Shown: one piece after another, positions 52,536-61,148 of the stretch | How positions within the stretch are numbered: the stretch's first letter is position 1 | Layout: the number at the start of each line of letters is the position of its first letter | Origin: Elainella saxicola E1 | Lineage (GTDB): Bacteria; Cyanobacteriota; Cyanobacteriia; Elainellales; Elainellaceae | Assembly (NCBI GenBank): GCA_002796835.1 | Contig: LUGL01000026.1 | Coordinates: 13,070-77,069 of the forward strand | Direction of reading: 5' to 3' | DNA length: 64,000 nt | Made by a program: the position numbers and the translations under genes | Notes under the pieces: model-generated | The model's input: only the letters and a program-made list of their open reading frames with translations | Databases searched by the model: none | What the model was told of the DNA's origin: nothing

Positions 52536-53429
52536 ATGCAGACTGTTGTTGCAGCTCCTACTGGTACCTATTGGTCCTGGCGCGGGCATTCCATCTATTA
52601 CGTGAAGGCTGGCGAGCCTCAAGCCGATCGACCTCCTTTGTTGCTGGTTCATGGGTTCGGGGCTTCGACCGATCACTGGCGGAAAAACCTGGCGGGCCTG
52701 GGCGAACAGTTTGAAGTTTGGGCGATCGATCTATTAGGGTTTGGGCGATCGGCCAAGGCAGAAGTGGACTACAGCGGCGATCTATGGCGTGACCAGCTCC
52801 ATGACTTTATTACAGAAGTGATTGGCAAACCTGCTGTATTGGCGGGCAATTCTTTAGGTGGCTACGCTTGCCTTTGTGTCGCAGCTCAACGGTCTGAATC
52901 GGTTGCTGGTCTCATTTTGCTCAATCCAGCCGGACCGTTCACGGAAACTCAGACTGTCGCAAAGCCCGATCCGTTTCGAGAAGTTTTCACGAATATCGTG
53001 CGATCGGTCTTATTGGCACCGCTGCCCAGCTGGTTGCTGTTTCAATATGTGCGGCAAAAATCAATGATTCGCAAAACTCTGGCGAAAGTTTATCTTGACC
53101 AGACTGCAATCACCGATCAACTTGTAGAAGATATTTATCGGCCCTCCTGCGACCCGGGTGCGGCTCAGGTGTTTGCATCTGTATTTAAATCTCCACGAGG
53201 TGAAAAGAATGATGTGCTGCTGAGCCAGATCAGCTGTCCGTTGCTAATGCTCTGGGGAGAAGGCGATCCCTGGATGAATTCCCGATCGCGCGGAGCCCGA
53301 TTTCGAGAGCACTATCCTCAGCTGACAGAATATTATCTCCAGGCAGGTCATTGCCCTCATGACGAAGTGCCTGCCCAAGTCAATGCTCTGATTCAAGATT
53401 GGGTGTTGAGTTTCCCCAGTCATGTTTAA
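52536..53429 (+). CDS. Alpha/beta-fold hydrolase
   Basis: A 297-residue serine hydrolase. LLLVHGFGASTDHWRKNL supplies the oxyanion HGFG, and VWAIDLLGFGRSAK is the typical third strand. VLAGNSLGGYACL contains the nucleophile Ser in G-x-S-x-G. The acid is probably Asp in LMLWGEGDPWMNS and the His lies in LQAGHCPHDEVPAQV. The type is close to plastid dephytylases and pheophytinase-like enzymes, so chlorophyll or lipid ester turnover is possible; the substrate is not shown by the sequence. Its stop overlaps the convergent DUF1643 stop. Confidence 0.88.
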   Translation: MQTVVAAPTGTYWSWRGHSIYYVKAGEPQADRPPLLLVHGFGASTDHWRKNLAGLGEQFEVWAIDLLGFGRSAKAEVDYSGDLWRDQLHDFITEVIGKPAVLAGNSLGGYACLCVAAQRSESVAGLILLNPAGPFTETQTVAKPDPFREVFTNIVRSVLLAPLPSWLLFQYVRQKSMIRKTLAKVYLDQTAITDQLVEDIYRPSCDPGAAQVFASVFKSPRGEKNDVLLSQISCPLLMLWGEGDPWMNSRSRGARFREHYPQLTEYYLQAGHCPHDEVPAQVNALIQDWVLSFPSHV

Positions 53430-53926
53430 GCTTCGGCTGTAAAGAACGGCATTACCTGTACATCTTGCTTGAGGTAAAGCGGATGGCGGGGGTGACCGGA
53501 TTGAGTTCGACCCAGACAGGCTAATCGATCGGCTAACAACCCAGAACGATCATTCAAAAGCTGCAAAACAGCTTGATCGCGGCCATGCAGTTTGCCTCCA
53601 TTGCCCCAGGCTAAAATCACTCGATCGGCTTGTTCAACGGCAATTTGGATAAAGCGATCGCATTTGCTGCCGATCGGATCGGGCACCGTTTGGAGCTGCT
53701 GCGGGTAAGGCGTGCGGAAGGCAAACAAATTCACAACTTCTAAAGAGCCGTATTGCCAAGATTGGGCAAACTGTAGACAACGACGGATCGTTGCATCATT
53801 GGTTGAAGCGTCAGCCGTGCTGGGATTGAGCATGATGAATACCACACGAGGCGCATCAGCATGCCAACTTCGCCAGAGCGAATAGCGATAAGTGCCGGTG
53901 GGATCAAAGCAGGCTCCTGCTTTCAT
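53426..53926 (-). CDS. DUF1643 family protein
   Basis: A 166-residue soluble protein from the ATG at 53926 (MKAGACFDPTGTYRYSLWRSW). The track adds 26 Cys-rich residues that look like leader. FIMLNPSTADASTNDATIRRCLQFAQSWQYGSLEVVNLFAFRTPYPQQL is the DUF1643 signature. Later, VILAWGNGGKLHGR and HPLYLKQDVQVMPF follow the family pattern. Function is unknown; members are scattered in bacteria and phages, which suggests transfer. It overlaps the convergent hydrolase gene by 4 nt at TTAA. Confidence 0.88.
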   Translation of the reverse strand: MKAGACFDPTGTYRYSLWRSWHADAPRVVFIMLNPSTADASTNDATIRRCLQFAQSWQYGSLEVVNLFAFRTPYPQQLQTVPDPIGSKCDRFIQIAVEQADRVILAWGNGGKLHGRDQAVLQLLNDRSGLLADRLACLGRTQSGHPRHPLYLKQDVQVMPFFTAEA

Positions 53927-54088
53927 GCGATGCTCACCTCTGAGTTGCCAGCAGTCTTCTACGGATATGCTATGACAGAAGCAGAAGCAGCTCAACCTGC
54001 ACAATTTTGCAGTGATTCGGTAGGCTAGGAGATAGATTTTGCGAGCTTATCGCCGCTGACCTCGTACACCCCAAAGGAATATAGAGTC

Positions 54089-54862
54089 ATGGGACTATTC
54101 GACCGTGTAAGCCGCTTGGTTCGAGCCAATATTAACGACACGATTAGCAAGGCGGAAGACCCAGAGAAAATTCTGGAACAAGCCATCATTGACATGCAGG
54201 AAGACCTGGTGCAGCTACGCCAAGCCGTTGCAACAGCGATTGCCAGTCAAAAACGGACGCAACAGCAACAGGCACAAGCCCAGTCAGAGGCTGATAATTG
54301 GCAGCGTCGGGCTCAGCTTGCCTTACAAAAAGGGGATGAGAACTTGGCGCGTGAAGCCTTGAGCCGCAAAAAAGTACAGGCCGAAACTGCCACAGCTCTC
54401 AAGACACAGCTGGATCAGCAGAGCGCGACAGTAGATACCTTGAAGCGAAATTTGATCGCGCTGGAAGGCAAAATTTCTGAAGCCAAAACCAAGAAGGATA
54501 TGCTCAAAGCCCGTGCCAGTGCGGCAAAAGCGAATGAGCAATTGCAGAAAACCGTGGGCAGTTTGGGTACCAGCAGCGCCATGGGAGCCTTTGAACGCAT
54601 GGAAGAAAAGGTGCTGCAAATGGAGGCCCGCTCACAAGCTGCCGCCGAACTAGCTGGGGCTGATTTGGAAAGTCAATTTGCCCAACTTGAATCGGGTAGC
54701 GATGTGGATGATGAATTGGCTGCCATGAAAGCTCAACTATTAGGTGGTACGACGGCTCCTAGTCAGGCATTACCAAGTGCAGCTCCTAGTAGCACGACAC
54801 CTCAAGATGCCACCGTTGATGCGGAATTAGAAGCACTCAAATCCCAGCTTGATCAACTTTAA
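54089..54862 (+). CDS. vipp1: Vesicle-inducing protein in plastids 1 (PspA/IM30 family)
   Basis: Vipp1/IM30 is an ESCRT-III-like protein that coats and remodels thylakoid and plasma membranes. The 257-residue product has an amphipathic N-terminal helix (MGLFDRVSRLVRANINDTISKAEDPEKILEQAI), then a long helical core (LVQLRQAVATAIASQKRTQQQQ). The extra C-terminal segment after about residue 220, ending DAELEALKSQLDQL, distinguishes Vipp1 from PspA. The ATG at 54089 is near AAAGGAAT. A terminator follows. Confidence 0.95.
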   Translation: MGLFDRVSRLVRANINDTISKAEDPEKILEQAIIDMQEDLVQLRQAVATAIASQKRTQQQQAQAQSEADNWQRRAQLALQKGDENLAREALSRKKVQAETATALKTQLDQQSATVDTLKRNLIALEGKISEAKTKKDMLKARASAAKANEQLQKTVGSLGTSSAMGAFERMEEKVLQMEARSQAAAELAGADLESQFAQLESGSDVDDELAAMKAQLLGGTTAPSQALPSAAPSSTTPQDATVDAELEALKSQLDQL

Positions 54863-54920
54863 GTAAAGTATAGATTTCAAATCAAATTTTCAAGATTCAG
54901 CTGTTTTGCTCTGGTCGATC

Positions 54921-54958
54921 GGTGGGGGTTTTCAATAGATACCTCCACCTTTCTTTTT
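54921..54958 (+). terminator. Intrinsic terminator of vipp1
   Basis: GGTGGGGGT and ACCTCCACC pair over 9 bp with one G-U, around an 11-nt loop, followed by TTTCTTTTT. It lies about 60 nt past the stop. Confidence 0.88.
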
Positions 54959-55035
54959 GGATCTGCATCTTTAAGAAAGCAAATCGCCCAGTAAGCTAGA
55001 AAGAGGTAATTCTAAAGTTTTGTTGAACTTTTGAT

Positions 55036-55365
55036 ATGAGTAGCGTGGTTACTATTTCTGATCCCCAGTTTTCTGAGGAAGTTCTAGATGCGGGCCAACC
55101 CGTTCTCGTCTATTTTTGGGCAACCTGGTGTGGCCCCTGCCGCCTCATGGCCCCAGCCATAGAAGCCGTTGCTGCTCAGTATAGCGATCGGTTAAAAGTT
55201 GTCAAAATGGAAATTGATCCCAATCCAGAATCTGTCGCTCAATATCAAGTTGAAGGCGTACCAGCTTTACGGCTGTTTCAGAATGGTCAAGTGATTCAAT
55301 CCACGGAAGGGGCTATGAATAAACAGAAGTTAGAGGAATTCCTCACAACTGTTTTGTTTGCCTGA
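55036..55365 (+). CDS. Thioredoxin
   Basis: A 109-residue thioredoxin. VLVYFWATWCGPCRLMAPAIEAVA carries the W-C-G-P-C active site (Cys about 33 and 36) and VEGVPALRLFQNGQVI the cis-proline strand. Length and fold match a standard cytoplasmic thioredoxin, which reduces disulfides in target enzymes with electrons from ferredoxin- or NADPH-thioredoxin reductase. It is 75 nt upstream of an aminotransferase gene on the same strand, and the two may be transcribed together. Confidence 0.95.
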   Translation: MSSVVTISDPQFSEEVLDAGQPVLVYFWATWCGPCRLMAPAIEAVAAQYSDRLKVVKMEIDPNPESVAQYQVEGVPALRLFQNGQVIQSTEGAMNKQKLEEFLTTVLFA

Positions 55366-55440
55366 TATGACTCACGACGGTTAGACATTGTTAGCCTCGT
55401 TTAACTTCCCTCTCGATCGTTTCTTTCGCTCATTTCCCTT

Positions 55441-56610
55441 ATGCAACTTGCCGATCGCCTCAAACCACTTCAAGCCAATGTCTTTGCCGATATGGATCGG
55501 GCTAAGGCAAAAGCAAAGGCTGCTGGTCAGCAAATCATTGACTTATCGCTCGGCTCGTCGGATTTGCCCACACCATCCCACATCTTGGAGGCGATCGCTG
55601 CATCTTTGTCCGATCGTAATACCCATGGCTATCTGCTCTTTCATGGCACTCGGAATTTTCGGCAGGCTGCGGCCCAGTGGTACACCCAGAAATTTGGTGT
55701 GGCGATCGATCCAGAAACTGAAGTATTGCCGCTGATTGGCTCCCAGGAAGGTACAGCCCATCTGCCGTTAGCAGTCCTGAATCCTGGCGATTTTGCCCTC
55801 TTGCTCGATCCGGGCTACCCTTCCCATGCGGGCGGCGTTTACTTGGCAGGCGGCCAAATTTACGCGATGCCGCTACAGGCTGAAAACAATTTTTTGCCAA
55901 TTTTCTCAGACGTGCCTGCTCCTGTTTTGGCCCAAGCTCGCATGATGGTGCTGAGCTACCCGCACAATCCGACTACAGCAGTGGCGTCGCTGGACTTTTT
56001 CAAAACAGCAGTGGCTTTCTGCGACCAGCATGATCTGGTGCTTGTGCATGATTTTCCTTATGCTGACCTGTATTTTACTGGGGATCCGCCGCCTTCCATT
56101 CTTCAGGCTGATCCTGAGAAAACCCGATCGATCGAATTCTTCACGCTGTCTAAGTCTTACAACATGGGTGGCTTCCGGGTGGGTTATGCGATCGGCAATG
56201 CCACTTTGATTCAAGCCTTACGTCAGGTCAAAGCATCGGTAGACTTCAATCAATATCTTGGCATCTTAAATGGAGCTGCTGCTGCACTCAACGGTCCCCA
56301 GGATACTGTGCATCAGATGGTGCAAACCTTCCAACGTCGTCGGGATGTATTTGCAGCAGCCCTCCATCGAATTGGTTGGGAGGTGCCTGTACCCACAGCA
56401 ACAATGTATATTTGGGCAAAACTGCCAGAGCCTTGGACTGCTCGTTCGCTCGATTTTGCTATTCAATTGGTAGAGCAAACCGGGGTAGCTGTTTCTCCTG
56501 GAGCAGGATTTGGCAAGACCGGGGAAGGCTATGTTCGCTTTGCGCTTGTGCATGAGCCAGCAATTTTAGAAACAGCGGTCGATCGCATTGCTCAGTTTCT
56601 GCGGTCTTAA
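55441..56610 (+). CDS. LL-diaminopimelate aminotransferase-like class I/II aminotransferase
   Basis: A 389-residue PLP aminotransferase of the AAT-I family. IIDLSLGSSDLPTPSHI is the substrate-side loop, IGSQEGTAHLPLAVLNPGD the phosphate-binding region, LSYPHNPTTAV the Asn-Pro motif, VLVHDFPYADLYF the PLP aspartate, and FFTLSKSYNMGGFRVGYAIG carries the Schiff-base lysine. Sequence style is closest to LL-DAP and related alanine/aspartate aminotransferases. Cyanobacteria usually also hold a bona fide DapL, so this may have another amino donor. It follows thioredoxin by 75 nt and precedes dacB by 27 nt. Confidence 0.88.
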   Translation: MQLADRLKPLQANVFADMDRAKAKAKAAGQQIIDLSLGSSDLPTPSHILEAIAASLSDRNTHGYLLFHGTRNFRQAAAQWYTQKFGVAIDPETEVLPLIGSQEGTAHLPLAVLNPGDFALLLDPGYPSHAGGVYLAGGQIYAMPLQAENNFLPIFSDVPAPVLAQARMMVLSYPHNPTTAVASLDFFKTAVAFCDQHDLVLVHDFPYADLYFTGDPPPSILQADPEKTRSIEFFTLSKSYNMGGFRVGYAIGNATLIQALRQVKASVDFNQYLGILNGAAAALNGPQDTVHQMVQTFQRRRDVFAAALHRIGWEVPVPTATMYIWAKLPEPWTARSLDFAIQLVEQTGVAVSPGAGFGKTGEGYVRFALVHEPAILETAVDRIAQFLRS

Positions 56611-56637
56611 CCAGGGAATGACGGCGCAAATATCAAC

Positions 56638-58137
56638 ATGTTCAAGTCAACGAAGGAGCATTTAAGCGGGGAATTTTTGAACTGGAGGTATTTCAGCTGG
56701 AAAGTTCTGATCTGGAAACTTTTCCTGGGCATGATCGTTTTGCTGCCGCTCCCAGCCTTTGCTCAAGTCAATTCAACCTGTCAGGCTGATCTAGCCAATC
56801 AAATCGAAGCAATCACCGATCGTCCAGAATTCCAGCGAACCCACTGGGGAATTTTGGCACAAACGATCGGACCTGATCCCCAAACGCTATATGCCCAGGA
56901 GGCAGACCATTTTTTTATTCCAGCTTCCAATGTGAAGCTACTCACAACGGCTGCGGCCCTGACTCGACTAGGGGCTGATTTTCGTATCCGCACTTCTATT
57001 TATCAACTTCCCAGTTCAGCTAACCAAACCGTTTTGCAAATTGTGGGGCAAGGTGATCCCAGTTTGGGCGATGCCCAACTTGAAACGCTGGCTCAGCAGT
57101 TGTTCGATCGCGGTATTCGTCAGATCGAACGATTAATTGCGGACGATCATTATTTTCGAGGTGAGATGGTGAATCCCACTTGGGAATGGGGTGATTTGCA
57201 AGCAGGATACGGCGCTCCCGCGAACAGCTTGATCTTGAACCAGAACTCGATTGATCTCACTTTGGTTCCGCAACTCCTTCATCAACCTCTGCAAGTATTG
57301 TGGGATAACCCATCTGAAGCCAACGGTTGGCAGATTATCAATCAATCGGATACGGTTGCGGCGAATGCACCTGAGTTTGTAGATGTGGGCCGAGATTTGC
57401 ACCGACCCATTCTCTATGTGCGAGGTAATCTGCGCGTGGGATCAGCCGCTGAACCCGTTGCAGTCTCGATTCCTCAACCGACTGAGCATTTTCTCGATCG
57501 GTTTCGTCAAATTCTGGTAGCCCAAGGCATTCAAGTGCAGCAGCAAAACATTGCGATCGATCCCTTGCCCAGTTCTGCTGAGCCGATCGCCACTCTAGAG
57601 TCTGCTTCCCTCTTAGAGCTACTGCAAGAAACCAACCAGTACAGCAATAATCTTTACGCAGAAGCTATTTTACGAATTCTTGGCAACACTGCTTATCCGC
57701 AGCCTCAATCCAGTCTTGAAGCTGGAATCAAGGCGATTAAACAAGTTTTGACCTCGCTAGGTGTTAATCCTGATAGCTACCATCTAGCAGATGGCTCTGG
57801 CCTTTCTCGCCAGAATCTAGTCAGTCCTGAAGCTTTAGTTGAAACATTACAGGGCATGGCCGTTTCACCCAATGCCAAACTTTACCGGACCACCTTAGCA
57901 ACAGCTGGGATCAGTGGCACATTGCGCAATCGCTTTCAAGACACAGCCATTGCAGGAAAATTCCAGGGCAAATCGGGAAGCCTCACGGGGATTGTTACTT
58001 TGTCGGGCTATCTAGAACGGGAAAACTCCTCCCAACTGGTGCTCAGCATTCTGGTCAATCAAACCGAACAACCACTTACAACAGTTCAAGCCACTATCGA
58101 TCGCATTGTGGAAGTCCTTTGGCGATCGTCTTGCTAG
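56638..58137 (+). CDS. dacB: D-alanyl-D-alanine carboxypeptidase/endopeptidase (PBP4 type)
   Basis: A 499-residue periplasmic penicillin-binding protein that trims or cleaves peptidoglycan cross-links. The N-terminal 45 residues are basic then hydrophobic (LFLGMIVLLPLPAFAQ), a cleavable signal. The three catalytic motifs are S-x-x-K in PASNVKLLTTAA, S-x-N in TNQYSNNLYAEAI and K-S-G in GKSGSLTGIV. The long insertion between the first two motifs (DDHYFRGEMVNPTWEWGDLQAGYGAP) is typical of PBP4. It is the last gene of a thioredoxin-aminotransferase-dacB run. Confidence 0.95.
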   Translation: MFKSTKEHLSGEFLNWRYFSWKVLIWKLFLGMIVLLPLPAFAQVNSTCQADLANQIEAITDRPEFQRTHWGILAQTIGPDPQTLYAQEADHFFIPASNVKLLTTAAALTRLGADFRIRTSIYQLPSSANQTVLQIVGQGDPSLGDAQLETLAQQLFDRGIRQIERLIADDHYFRGEMVNPTWEWGDLQAGYGAPANSLILNQNSIDLTLVPQLLHQPLQVLWDNPSEANGWQIINQSDTVAANAPEFVDVGRDLHRPILYVRGNLRVGSAAEPVAVSIPQPTEHFLDRFRQILVAQGIQVQQQNIAIDPLPSSAEPIATLESASLLELLQETNQYSNNLYAEAILRILGNTAYPQPQSSLEAGIKAIKQVLTSLGVNPDSYHLADGSGLSRQNLVSPEALVETLQGMAVSPNAKLYRTTLATAGISGTLRNRFQDTAIAGKFQGKSGSLTGIVTLSGYLERENSSQLVLSILVNQTEQPLTTVQATIDRIVEVLWRSSC

Positions 58138-58144
58138 TGGAGCG

Positions 58145-58187
58145 GGGATCAAACTCTGCCGCACTCTAATTTTGATCCCGTTCTATC
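58145..58187 (+). terminator. Terminator-like hairpin after dacB
   Basis: GGGATCAAA and TTTGATCCC form a perfect 9-bp stem around a 17-nt loop just after the dacB stop. The following sequence GTTCTATCTT is only moderately T-rich, so function as a terminator is likely but not certain. Confidence 0.6.
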
Positions 58188-58237
58188 TTGACAAGGTAAA
58201 GTTTTACACGGATGATTAAGTTATCTTATTGAACCCT

Positions 58238-58582
58238 TCAGGAAAATTGAGCAGCCGCAGGGCGGTACTCGGAGGGTTTAATCTGATATTTCACTAAATT
58301 AGCCAACTCTTGAAGCTGATTGATTGCTTCAGCGCCTTCTAACTTCATGAGTTCTCGATCGTCCCGCATTTCTGTCCAGGTAATCCCATAGTCTGAAACC
58401 AAAAAGCGAATGAGGTGGTTTTCGCCCAAGCTCACCATAAAGGAAGCGCTATTCATTTGGCCTCCACAGGTATAGCAAGAAGCAAGATACCCTCGCTGCT
58501 CCAATACGGTTGCCAGCGCTTGAAGGTTCATGACTAGGTCCTGAACAAATTGGCGGTGCTGTTCTGCAAGTCTGAGGAACAT
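58238..58582 (-). CDS. DUF1815-type cyanobacterial protein
   Basis: A 114-residue soluble protein. FLRLAEQHRQFVQDLVMNLQALATVLEQRGYLASCYTCGGQMNSASFMVSLGENHLIRFLVSDYGITWTEMRDDRELMKLEG is strongly patterned and matches my memory of DUF1815, restricted to cyanobacteria. Two Cys (CYTC) might bind metal. Function is unknown. AGGAGGT about 7 nt before the ATG at 58582 is a strong Shine-Dalgarno sequence. Convergent with dacB. Confidence 0.88.
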   Translation of the reverse strand: MFLRLAEQHRQFVQDLVMNLQALATVLEQRGYLASCYTCGGQMNSASFMVSLGENHLIRFLVSDYGITWTEMRDDRELMKLEGAEAINQLQELANLVKYQIKPSEYRPAAAQFS

Positions 58583-59100
58583 TTATTAGACCTCCTATCA
58601 CCACACTATCAGACCATTCTAAATCTTTTTATGTTTTCTTAAACATTTAGCCAAAATCTGGCGATTCAGTTATTCTGGGTGGCTTGATGTAACTGTAAGT
58701 GGATACTGACTATATGAGGCAAGTTCAGGCATAAATTGAGTCTTTTCTAGACTAACCGATGGTTTTTATTGATGCCGTATCAAGCACAACAAGACTAAAC
58801 CACCCTCACTAGCACTAAATCATTTTCAGCCTAGCTTGTCCTTTGAGTTATCGAGGGAAATTGTTAGGCTTTGCAATAGAGATTGGTATCAAAAGCAATA
58901 TCGAGAATCATCAACAAAGATGACTGGCTAAATCCTGTCATGCTGATGACTCCCGTGCTACTTCCAAAAGTAGGACTTGCAGCAAATCTCCAATTGCTTT
59001 TGCATGAAATACCTACTGAGGCATAGCATTTGCTACACCTGGACAGTAGGAACTTCCGGATTCTCGGTGAATTTAGTTCGCTAGATTTAATTCACTAGAT
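58583..59100. other. Intergenic stretch between DUF1815 and DUF2839 genes
   Basis: These 518 nt contain no supported ORF. The DUF1815 promoter should lie near the left end. At the right end a 14-nt tandem repeat runs into the DUF2839 stop codon (separate entry). Otherwise I see nothing distinctive. Confidence 0.5.
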
Positions 59101-59108
59101 TTAATTCA
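59081..59108. repeat. Perfect 14-nt tandem duplication CTAGATTTAATTCA
   Basis: Two adjacent copies occupy 59081-59094 and 59095-59108. The second contains the DUF2839 stop codon and last codon, so the duplication has copied the 3' end of the gene into its own trailer. Confidence 0.9.
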
Positions 59109-59313
59109 CCTGCCACCAGCCAAAAGCAGGGCCGATAAAACGTACTGTCACCCAATACAGTACTAAAACGCCAATGCCAATCCAAGCCCCTCGTGTGCTC
59201 CAGCTGACAAACTGATTGGCTTGGCTTTTCTTGACGGGCAGCCATGGCAGAATATTTTCTTCCTGGCCATACTTATCGCCCAATGACTCTTTGCGTCGTT
59301 TTGAATCACCCAT
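59101..59313 (-). CDS. DUF2839-type small membrane protein
   Basis: A 70-residue protein. GDSKRRKESLGDKYGQEENILPWLPVKKSQANQFVSWSTRGAWIGIGVLVLYWVTVRFIGPAFGWWQVN is the DUF2839 pattern: a basic N-terminus, a single membrane helix and an aromatic end. It occurs in cyanobacteria and has no assigned function. The positive-inside rule puts its N-terminus in the cytoplasm. It lies about 100 nt downstream of the neighbouring DinG-like gene's stop, read in the same direction. Confidence 0.88.
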   Translation of the reverse strand: MGDSKRRKESLGDKYGQEENILPWLPVKKSQANQFVSWSTRGAWIGIGVLVLYWVTVRFIGPAFGWWQVN

Positions 59314-59411
59314 AATGACCTTTTGCTGTCGTAATACTGGTTTTAAAGGAGTTCTGATGATTCATTGATCATACCGTTTTGGCAGAGCCGGATAAATCAG
59401 GTTGTCAGGCA

Positions 59412-60980
59412 CTAATCGATCGTGCTTAACCCTTCAAAGTGTGCAAACAAACTTGCATCAACATAATTAATCCGGGCCAAGGGACTCATGGCAACCAGAA
59501 CCTGCTGTCCATAGGTACGATGATTGACACGATTATCCAGCAGGGCCACGACTCCTTGAGACTCACGAACAGGAGCGATCGCCCGCTGCAACTCACTCAA
59601 AGCTTCAGGCAACAGATAGAGACGAAACCAGTCTTGCCTAGCCCGTTTGTAATGTGCTACCCGACCGGCAACCAGCGGATCTTCTAAGGAAGGCAGGGGT
59701 AGAGTGGCAATGATCAATAAGTTGGGAGCGGGTAAAACGGCTTGATGTTGTCGCCAAAAATCCCAGCCTGTGACTAAAATGCCATTTTCGTCCAAACAGG
59801 TCTTTTCGACTTGAACCCGCGAACCAAGCTCTGCTGCCAAGATTGAACCCATTTGGCCTTTTAGGGGTACATCACCCACCAGCAAAACCGTCAACCCTTG
59901 ATTTGCCGTATTGGTTGCGTTCAGCAAAGCCCGTACCTCTTGAAGCACAACGGGCTGAAACTGAGGAGTGTTAGGCATCGGCAAGCCATCTGGCAAATAG
60001 AGTTGAATCAACTCATGCTGGCGATCGGGCGAGAACTTGACACAGGTAAGGTCTGTCAATCCCAATCTTTGCCGAAAGGTAGGAGCCTCCGTTTCCATAT
60101 CCAACGCACCGCCAATCAGCACCACGGGCTGCCGCTCCCAGACTGATTGCATCATCGTTGCCACTTCAGCAGGTGCAGAATGGAGTGAGAACTGTCCCTG
60201 TTGCCGCGCCACTTCTATCCAAAATAACTGGTCTTGCTGCAAAAGCTGTTGACCAAATTTTTGCCAGGGCTGAAGCAGCAAGTTGTTAAATGCAATTGAG
60301 CTGCCTTCTTCAGAAGTGACCAAGGGCACAACCTCATACAAATCCTGCAAGACAGCTTGTTCTGAGGATTCTAATAAATAGCGATCGTAAGGATTGACCG
60401 GATGCTGAAAGACCGATCGAGTTAGCTGCACTCGTTTATCGCGAATGAAATCAGCCTGCTCAGGATACTGCTGCATCAGCACATCCCAGTCTTGGGGACG
60501 CAGCGTGACGGTCAATAGCGATCGAGTCCATTCTTCCAGGTCATCCACCCCATCGATCACTGTCAGCACTTCAGAGGGAAATCGGCCCTCATGACGTAAT
60601 CGATCGCTTAACCAAGCCTGAGGCGTCGTGAGCAGCAGCCCTCGAAACTCACTCCCCAACCAGCGATCGCCCGTTTGAATTGGTTTTTCGGTAACAATCC
60701 ACTGCCGCAGACGTGGAATTTCTACCATCAGCAACCGTTGTTGCACTGCTTCCGACACCACAAGCACAGCAGGCTCTTGCCAAATTAACAGCGGCATTAA
60801 ATAGCTCAAACGATAGCGGCCATGGTAACCCGATGGTGCCCCTGCCTGGATGAGAGCACTGCGTCCCAGGCGTAATGCCCGCGCCACTAACCTTGCCATC
60901 GTCAAATGATGGGGCCAGTAAGGCTCGCCTTGCTCTCGTAAAAAAGCGCGCAGTTGTTGGTGAACTTCAACCTCAATCAC
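59412..60980 (-). CDS. Degenerate DinG-like helicase-fold protein
   Basis: A 522-residue protein laid out like a DinG/XPD-type superfamily 2 helicase but with lost motifs. The expected Walker A reads LIQAGAPSGYHGRYRLSYLMPLL, without the GKT/S, and the DExH box reads VIDGVDDLEEW. LLLTTPQAWLSDRL, VVLIGGALDMETEAP and FWRQHQAVLPAPNLLIIATLPLP correspond to later helicase segments, but the final arginine-finger region is also altered. It should not hydrolyse ATP as a normal helicase does. Cyanobacterial homologs appear to share the change. A DNA-binding or structural role is possible. Confidence 0.72.
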   Translation of the reverse strand: MIEVEVHQQLRAFLREQGEPYWPHHLTMARLVARALRLGRSALIQAGAPSGYHGRYRLSYLMPLLIWQEPAVLVVSEAVQQRLLMVEIPRLRQWIVTEKPIQTGDRWLGSEFRGLLLTTPQAWLSDRLRHEGRFPSEVLTVIDGVDDLEEWTRSLLTVTLRPQDWDVLMQQYPEQADFIRDKRVQLTRSVFQHPVNPYDRYLLESSEQAVLQDLYEVVPLVTSEEGSSIAFNNLLLQPWQKFGQQLLQQDQLFWIEVARQQGQFSLHSAPAEVATMMQSVWERQPVVLIGGALDMETEAPTFRQRLGLTDLTCVKFSPDRQHELIQLYLPDGLPMPNTPQFQPVVLQEVRALLNATNTANQGLTVLLVGDVPLKGQMGSILAAELGSRVQVEKTCLDENGILVTGWDFWRQHQAVLPAPNLLIIATLPLPSLEDPLVAGRVAHYKRARQDWFRLYLLPEALSELQRAIAPVRESQGVVALLDNRVNHRTYGQQVLVAMSPLARINYVDASLFAHFEGLSTID

Positions 60981-61148
60981 AGGCGTTATTGCATCCTAGA
61001 TGAACTTCATTGTGACACAAACTACTAGCCTCCTTGGCAGCAAGGTGAGCCAACCGCAGTCGTGCCAATGTGCTATAAAGTCCAGAGTCCAAACCGCTAG
61101 CGCTGAAGTCTAGCGTCTTAAAAGTCTAGCAAACTGAACTGGGGGGGT

